Assembly (NCBI RefSeq): GCF_010093535.1
Contig: NW_022985164.1
Location: 2,383,891-2,447,890, forward strand
DNA: 64,000 nt
Reading direction: 5' to 3'
From: Lindgomyces ingoldianus
Taxonomy: Eukaryota; Ascomycota; Dothideomycetes; Pleosporales; Lindgomycetaceae
Numbering within the stretch: position 1 is the first letter of the stretch; every line of letters begins with the position of its first letter. This document shows, piece by piece, positions 57,331 through 64,000 of this stretch. Both the position numbers and the translations under genes were made by a program. Under the pieces are notes generated by a model. That model searched no databases. It worked only from the letters and a program-made list of their open reading frames with translations, and was not told the origin of the DNA.

Positions 57331-60300
57331 TATACTTTTTATACTAGCTTTAAAAGCTTTAATCTACTTTTATAAAGCTCTTAAAAGTTCTAGCTAATTT
57401 AGATGCTTATTATAAAAAGCTTTTAATTTATAAAAGAAACTTATAAAATTTAAAGCCTTATACTAGACTAGATTAGGGTTATGTTTTACTTATTTTACTT
57501 AGTACTTAAGCATTTTTTAGTAGAGCTTACTAGTAAGTATTTTCTCTACTTTTTACTCTTCTACTTTATTAATAGTAATTCTAGGGGGTTTTAAAGGTTC
57601 TTGTTTTAAAAGTAGATTTTAAGGGTCTTTATAAAGCATATTTAGTGCAAAGATATTATGTATCTTTAACTTTAAAAGTAGCTTTAGGCAGTATAAGTTT
57701 CTAACTTATTTAAGTACTTTAAAAGAGCTTTTTTATTATTTAGATAGTTTTTAGCTAGGTCTTTAAACAGCTAGGTTCTTAGTGTTTAAGTAGACTATGT
57801 TGCTAACCTTTTAGTTAACTAGCTAGTAGTAGTAATTAACTATAGTTTACATCTAATCTTAGGCCTTTTTTATGTAGGTCTTAGCTATCTTCTAGGCTAC
57901 ATGTATGCAGGTTGCTAATGCTAGGGTATTCTTATAATTTAGCTTATCTATAGCTGTAATAAGTTCTATAGAATGTTTCTAGTTCTAGCTTTAACATAGT
58001 TTAGAGCTATATAAAACTTAATATAAAAACATTTTAATTATTATATAAAGCAAAGTTATCTAAGCCTAATTAATTAAGGGCAGTAAGAAACTTTAGTTAT
58101 TTTAGTAAAAAAATATAAAAGTCTTTAGTCTTTAATTAATATACTTATTTATAATCTCTATTTAGCTATTTATTTCTTTATAATAAGCAGTAAAGAGCTT
58201 AACTTTTATGCCTAAAATTTAACAGAATTTAGACTAGAAACTAGATACAAACTAAGGTCCTTAATTAAAAATAATAGTTTTAGGTGTGTAGCTAAAATAG
58301 TACACCTATTAAATAAATAAAGTAGCTATTTTTTAGGCATTAATTATTTTATAGTAAGAGATAAAAATAGCTTATTTTAATAAGTAATTAATTATAACTA
58401 TAATCTAATTATATCTAGACTTATCTTTAGAGAACTCTTTAAAGTTAATGCATAAGTGCTGCATTAGTTAAGCAGGAATTAGTAAAGAGTAGATAAAGCC
58501 TAAGGTTTAAGTTTATTTTAAATAAGCCTTATAATAGAGAAGGTAATTCTATACATATTATTTACAAGTAGCCTTTATACCTTTCTAGTAGTACTTTTAA
58601 GCTAGTAACTAATAAGTCTTAGTAGCACTAAGATGTGCTAAAGATACTTAGTTATAAACTTTTTAAATAAGTTAAGTACATAGTAATAAGTCTACTAGCA
58701 CACATAAGTAGTTAGCATAGAGGAGTAGTTTATTTTTTATTTAATAATAGTAAAGTAAAAGTTTTTACTTCTATGTAAAAAAAGCTTAATTTTTTTAAAG
58801 TAATATATTAATTAATTCTAAAAAATTTAAAGACATAACTTAGTTTAGTCCTTTTATAATATTTAGCGTAGCTACTTAAGTTGTTGTTTAAGTAATATAG
58901 TACTAGGCTAGTTTAGAGTTAATTTAAGAGTAAAGTTAGTGCAGCTTTAGTAGAACTTTTAACTTATTATTAGTTTAAGCTGCTCTTAAATTTTCTACAT
59001 TTTATTTATAATAACTAAGGATGTCTGCCCTAGCGTTGTTTTTACTAGAGGTGTACTTAATTTAGAAGTAATACTAAGCTAACTTTTTAGCTTAATAGAC
59101 TTAATATGCATTTAGCACTTTTATTATTATAAAGTACTCTAATAAACAATAATTAGTATATACTAAGCTGCTTATTACTATAGATGTAAGCTTAGCCTTT
59201 TATTATTTAAATGTAGTAATAATTATAAATAGCTTCTTATTATATATCTCCTAGTTTAGCTCTAAACTAGATAGGACCTTGCTATAAAATAATATAAGGC
59301 ACTAATTTCTATCTACTTATTCTTAAAAAAGGACTTCTGCTACTACTCTATTAGAAGTGTTAGTTTTAATTTTAGTTTATAACATAAAGTTAAAATAGTA
59401 AAGTGTAGGTATACTTAGTAGCGTAGACTTTAGCTTTTTAAAAGCTACATTACACTCTAAAGTTTATATAAAAGGGGTAGTAAGGCTTTAAAGTGTAATA
59501 ATTAGTTTTACTATATAAAAGAATTTTAAAATAAATTACTAATAAAATCTAGTAAAGCCTAGGAAGGATTTTACACCTGTTATAGTAGTAGGCGCCTGCT
59601 AGTTGCGTAGCACCTCTACTTTTTATAAGTTAACCTCTAGTCCTTTATTTAAAAGTATATAGCTAAGATACTTTATTTAAGTAACATAAAATTTACTTTT
59701 TTTAATCTCTACTTATAATTCTGCTTACTAGAGCCTTTTTAAAACTTTTTTAACATAAAGGATATAAGTTACCTTATTTTTAAAGTAGATAAAAATGTTA
59801 TTAAGATAAGTAATATAAAAATTATCTAGATAGTTAATTAATACATTATTTATATAGTGCTAGTAAGTTACTAGACTATTACATAATCTAAAAGGCAAAA
59901 CTTTACACTTATAAGTTCTATATTATGTTTAAAAAGTAGTACACTTTTTAAAGCTTAGATCTATTCTAATTTTATTAAAAGCTGCGCAAATATTAAACTT
60001 AGTAAAAATTACTACTTTAGTAAGTTTTAATAAAAGTTTGTCTATGCGCAGTATTAGATACACATTCTTATAAGTAAAAGTGTTAAGTTTGTAGTAATTA
60101 ACATAAATATATAAGTTACTATTTAGTTTTTATACATAAAGAATAGAAGATGTAAAAAGGCTCTAACTCTACTTAATAAAGCTATATTTTAGATTATTTA
60201 TAATGTATTTCTTTATTGCTTCTAGCTTCTTAAGGTTCTGTTTATACAACAGACTGTAACTATTAGGGAGAGGCTTTATAAGGACAATCTTGTAGTTATA

Positions 60301-60960
60301 TAGATAATGTACTAGTAGCTAGTAAGCTGCTGTGTAGCTAAATACATCTTAGTACTAATAGTATTTAAAGGGTAATTAAAGGTTTACTAATGCTTTAGTT
60401 TTATGTTTAGTGTTTAACTATAAAGCTTACTTATTTTTAATTAACTGCTTAATTTTATAAATAAAAGTTAAAAAAAACTTATTTTTTTTTATATTAAAAT
60501 AAAAAGCATTTACTAAAATTAGAGTAATAGTAGCTAAATAGACTTTCTTTAGACCTGTTCTAGACTTCTTAATAGATAAGTAGAAAGATAATTTAAGTGT
60601 CTTTAGACTATAGATAATAGAAGACCTATATAATTTTAGTAGCCTTAGTAAACCCTTAATGCAGTAGATTATTAGGCTACATAACTACTAAAATTAGTCT
60701 TTTTTTTATAGTGCGTTATGTTGTTTAATATCTAGCTTTACTTTTTTATTATGTGTAAGCTAGGTTAATTGCATAAGCAAAGGTAGTAAAAGTTTATAAG
60801 TAAGTAGATATTTACTAGGCTATATAATCTAATTTCTTTTTATATTTAAATAAAGTTTAAAACAATATAACTATTTAATGCTAATAATGTAATCTTAGAA
60901 GCTAAAGTTTATAATAATAAAGAGGCAGTTTTAGATGCTTCTTCTATTAATTTACATGTG
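57331..60960 (-). pseudogene. pol: Decayed pol of Gypsy 6 (RT, RNase H, integrase, chromodomain)
   Basis: On minus, N to C: RT at about 59550-60300 with TYLNNIFIY (YLNN at 59797-59808; both catalytic Asp are Asn); RNase H at about 59050-59500; integrase at about 57650-58900; and chromodomain at about 57370-57610, with PRITINKVEE, VEKILTSKLY, KYQVK*VKHDPNPV*YKAL and *EWIEAF-like tail segments. The chromodomain form (DPDPVWYPA) is one I associate with fungal Gypsy elements and differs from that of chromoviruses 1-4. Boundaries between RNase H and integrase are estimates. Confidence 0.82.
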
Positions 60961-62815
60961 CAGGCAGATATACTAGTAGATAGAGACTTAGATCTAATCT
61001 TAAAAGCTCTTAACTATAACTTTAAATAGTAAGTGTTAGATAGAGACATAAAAGCATTAAAATAATAACTTAGTAGTTAGTAAGTTAATAAATAAAAAAC
61101 TATAAGCGCTAGTATTAACTAAAGAATTTAAATAAACTTTAATGCTTTTTAAATATAAAATAGTAAAGACTTAAAAGTGTTTTCTTTTAAATAAGTGTAA
61201 TAAATTAATATTTAATAAATTATACTTACTTAAGCCTAGAATAAAGAGTTTTTTTAAGTGTTACTATTTTTTATTTAAAAGGTATCTAAGTTATAATTAT
61301 TTATATCTATAAACTTTTCCTTAGATTTTTATTACTCTACCTTAATCTTTTATACTCTAAGGATAGAATAATTACTAGTAAAATGTTCTAGTTTACTATA
61401 ATTATAATAGCTGCTAAGAGTTATTTATCTTTTAAAGGCAGGTGTTTAGCTAGGTTGTCTATAAGTAGCTAGGGTAGATTAGGGTACTAACAGAGGTGCA
61501 GGTTAGGGTGCACTAGAATAGTATACCCCCTTAGATGTATTACTAGAAACCTTTTAAGACTAATCTATACTAGGTCTAATAGTAGACTATTAGGTAAGAT
61601 TAACAGTTTACTCTAAAATAGTAAAGGTATTCTTTTTTTCTATGTTATAGGCTGTTAGGTGGGCTACTATAGTCTTAAAAAAGCTCTTTTAAGTGTGCTT
61701 AAAACCTAAGTTTAGTACTTTTAAGCTAAGTAGTATCTTTTTCTATAAGTAGAAAAACTATTTTGCCTTTAATATAAACTCTTTAATAGTAGCACTAATA
61801 AAGTTAGCTTTAAAGGTAAAGAACACTTTTTCTTTACTTATTTTTAGAGTTTAAAACGCCTATTACACCTCTATCTTTTTATTACTAGTAATAAAGTAAG
61901 TTTATAAAAGCTTAATTATTTCTTTTATATTTTTAAACTAAAAGTAATCTAATTTAGCTAGGTATCTAGGCTCTAGGTATTTCTTTGCAATACTAGCAGT
62001 GTGTCCCTATACTAGCGCTATGTGTGCGCGCTTACTCTAATAGTAATTTACATTAATGTTAAGTCTATTTATAATAAAGGCTTACTATTATTTAAACATA
62101 AGTTTTTTACTATCTATAAAGTTCTTAATTTTAGGTGTGTGTTTAGTAAAGTAGCTTTAAAAAAGCTTAAAAGTGCCTAAAAAGTCTCTTACTATTAAAG
62201 TAGTAAAAGTAATTTAAGGCATTATTATAAGTAATTTAGTAGTTAGTAGGGAATAATTAGAACTAATAGTTTTTAATTTAGTTAGCTGTTTAATTTATGC
62301 TCTTAATTAAGTAACTTAGTTTTTAAGGGCTATGCTACTAAGGTTTAACTCTAAATCTAGTAGGTTTTTAGCTTTAAGTCCTATAAAAAAGGGTTTAGCT
62401 ATTAAAGTTAGTAGTAGTTTAGTTCTAAAGGCAGGCATTTTACCTTAGCTGCAGCTAGAATAAGTTGTAGTCTTTATAATAGAATCTAATAGTAGTTAAA
62501 AGTTAGGCATTAGTAGTTGTCCCTAATTCTAATAAGTTATTAGTAGTCTTTAAGTTTCTACCTTAGCGCACTTTTTATAACTTTTCTAAAGGTAATCTTA
62601 ATTATAAAGGATAGGAAGTTCTAAACCTAAAGGCTTTAGTTAATAAAAGGTCTTTAGAATCTTATTTATACTAACTAAATAATTTAATGTAACAGTGTAG
62701 AAGATTGCAACTTAAACTAAATTAGACGTGTTTTAGGCTTAGATGTAGTTAAATAGATAATTAATGTAATATTATAATAAGGCTATTACTAGTAAAAGCA
62801 AGTTTTTTAATATAA
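60961..62815 (-). pseudogene. gag: Probable gag of Gypsy 6
   Basis: Lies between pol and the 5' LTR in the gag position. No zinc knuckle could be assigned with confidence, and the frames are closed throughout. The segment at 61430-61560 is less AT-rich than the rest. The call rests on element order. Confidence 0.5.
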
Positions 62816-63105
62816 TGTAACAGCACAGGCAAGACAATAGGTCTAAATGCAGTATAAATCTACTTAGAGGCATATAGAAGTGCGTAGGGACTTAGAGACC
62901 TAGGAATACTAATAACACCTATAGGCCTTGTACGTAGGATATTAGAAAACTACTAAGCTAGCTACAGGGGCGAGGTGCGACTAAATACATAAGGGAATAG
63001 GGGTAACTGCAGGGGGCTGGGTCGAGTCATGGTCGGGGCCGATACGGGGACCCTTCGGATAGGATCCGAGCGACCCGATATGGAACGATTCGTAGAATTG
63101 TTACA
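62816..63105 (-). repeat. 5' LTR of Gypsy 6
   Basis: 290 bp. The inward start (TGTAACAGCACAGGC...GTCTAAATGCAG) is mutated. The outward third (63020-63105), with GGTCGGGGCCGATACGGG and GAGCGACCCGATATGG, is completely clean, the reverse of the left LTR. Confidence 0.93.
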
Positions 63106-64000
63106 ATGCTAGGCTTTATAAAGCCTTTTAGAAGCTTACATGTTACTTCTAGCTTACTTTTATAGTATGTGTTTAAGAACGCGCTTATAACATTATATTA
63201 TCTAATCTTTAGGTTAAATTAAGCTGCTATTACTATTACTGTTTAGAAAGATCTAGCTGTAAGAGTAGCAGTATAAGTTAACTAGAGTAAGTCCTTACTC
63301 TAAAAATTACTATGTACACATATGTAAGCTTTATATTTAGTAAAATACCTATTTTAGTTAAATTTATATATAAAGACCTACTTTAGTAAAAGCAGCTTAG
63401 ATATTACTTTAGTTTATATAATCTTTTTTTAAGTGCCTTTTTTAAGTAAAGTAGCTATTTTTTTTATACTATAATCTTAAAAAGATTTTTATATAAGTGT
63501 TTTAAGCGCTCTGTTGTTATAAGTAATAAATGCTTTAAAAAAGTTTATTTAAAGGTGCTCTAAATTAACTAAAGTAAGGCGTATACTACTTTTCTCTAAG
63601 AGTGTTGTATATATACCTTTACTTTCTACACCTCTAGGCTTACCTAGGTTATTAAAATCTTGCCTTTATATTTTTTTAGCTTATATATGTAGCTAGTCTC
63701 TAGCTTTTTTTATTATATATATGTTTAAAAAGTGCCTTACCTACTTTAACTAAAGCTATAAAAGATAATGTCTTAGCATAAAAAGTAAAAGTTAATTTTT
63801 TAACTAGTAGGTTAGCTATTTAACTTAATAACCTTAGTAAATTTACTTTTTTAGTTAAGTGCACTTTCTAGAGATTACTAGTATGCTTATGCCTACTCTA
63901 TATAAGGCGTGTTATAGAGCTATCTATAAGCTTTAGCTTAAGAGTTAGCTCTAGAGTAATAAGTGCTATATATTTATTAGAAACTCTGTAAATCTTTAGT
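63106..64000 (-). pseudogene. pol: RT N-terminal part of Copia 3, running off the window
   Basis: On minus, readable RT blocks include TYTATLTARSF (family DTYAATLAARSFR), FNLKIRQYNVISAFLN (family FDLEIxQYDVVNAFLN), LEVTCKLLKGFIKP, and upstream a GVESKGIYTT stretch. The end FIKP continues at 55937 beyond Gypsy 6. The rest towards 64000 is the region before RT, with integrase expected further right. Confidence 0.82.

Larger units (their letters stand above)
55938..63105 (-). mobile_element. Gypsy 6: full-length chromodomain Ty3/Gypsy element
   Basis: 7,168 bp with two 290-bp LTRs (55938-56227, 62816-63105), ends TGTAAC...GTTACA and a perfect duplication ATGCT (55933-55937, 63106-63110). CTACCCCCCCTTTTATAAG after the left LTR is the complement of a polypurine tract, so orientation is minus. 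Source family of the solo LTRs at 274-561 and 21064-21362 and the fragment at 9496-9586. It interrupts the RT of Copia 3. Confidence 0.94.
12234..64000 (-). mobile_element. Copia 3: Ty1/Copia element split into five pieces by nested insertions; 5' end beyond the window
   Basis: The pieces join in order on the minus strand: RT start (63106-64000), RT core (55634-55937), RNase H (38477-39232), end of RNase H plus 3' region (23888-25051), and the 3' LTR (12234-12452). At each break the intruder has matching target-site duplications (ATGCT, AGCTA, TA, ACACC). The protein reading also resumes across each gap, for example an RT segment ending FIKP at 63106 continues at 55937. RT followed by RNase H, with HVDI- and ADGLTK-like blocks, is typical of Copia. 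The 5' LTR, gag and most of integrase lie to the right of base 64000. About 3.2 kb of Copia 3 itself is present. Confidence 0.85.

Overview
This window is a stretch of AT-rich, gene-free repeat DNA, most likely from a filamentous ascomycete (Pezizomycotina) with strong repeat-induced point mutation (RIP). I found no intact host gene, tRNA or rRNA. Almost every base can be placed in a decayed transposable element. CpA and CpG have been converted towards TpA on both strands, so former Gln, Arg and Trp codons read as TAA or TAG and catalytic Asp/Glu residues read as Asn/Lys. The only longer open frames lie in LTRs, in a decamer repeat array, or antisense to decayed pol genes. Element names such as 'chromovirus 1' are mine. 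Boundaries marked by LTR pairs and matching target-site duplications (TSDs) were read to the base; gene limits inside elements are approximate.

Layout. 1-1549: a 30-bp tandem repeat, a solo LTR with TSD AACTA, and a truncated pogo/Fot1 transposon. 1550-9454: chromovirus 1 (+), complete, 613-bp LTRs, TSD CGTGG, carrying a 151-bp solo LTR. 9455-10030: a scrapheap of truncated LTRs and a pogo fragment. 10031-64000: one deep nest. Chromovirus 3 (-, 3' part, with a 428-bp TRIM-like element inside it) is interrupted at 12234 by Copia 3 (-). Copia 3 fills the rest of the window in pieces: its LTR at 12234-12452, its 3' region at 23888-25051, RNase H/RT at 38477-39232, RT at 55634-55937 and RT at 63106-64000.

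Inside Copia 3 sit four insertions. Chromovirus 2 (12455-23882, TSD ACACC) holds two pogo elements, a decamer-repeat LTR and a young solo LTR. Pogo A3 (25052-38476) is split by Copia 1 (26733-32620, TSD TGTAG) and Gypsy 5 (32773-38437, TSD GCAAC). Copia 2 (39233-55633, TSD AGCTA) holds pogo B2 and chromovirus 4 (44238-52362, TSD GTTTT), which itself holds a second decamer-repeat LTR. Gypsy 6 (55938-63105, TSD ATGCT) is the last.

Together the features give a relative insertion history. The Gypsy lineages here (chromoviruses 1-4, Gypsy 5, Gypsy 6) carry decayed chromodomains, which in this family bind modified histones and steer insertion into heterochromatin; that fits the nesting. The most striking pattern is that in each complete LTR element the outer margins of the two LTRs are spared by RIP while the identical inward-facing sequence is mutated. 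Small elements (151, 299, 361, 428 and 521 bp) are nearly unmutated inside heavily mutated hosts. The decamer-repeat element, the TRIM-like element and the 151-bp LTR are the best candidates for undescribed elements.
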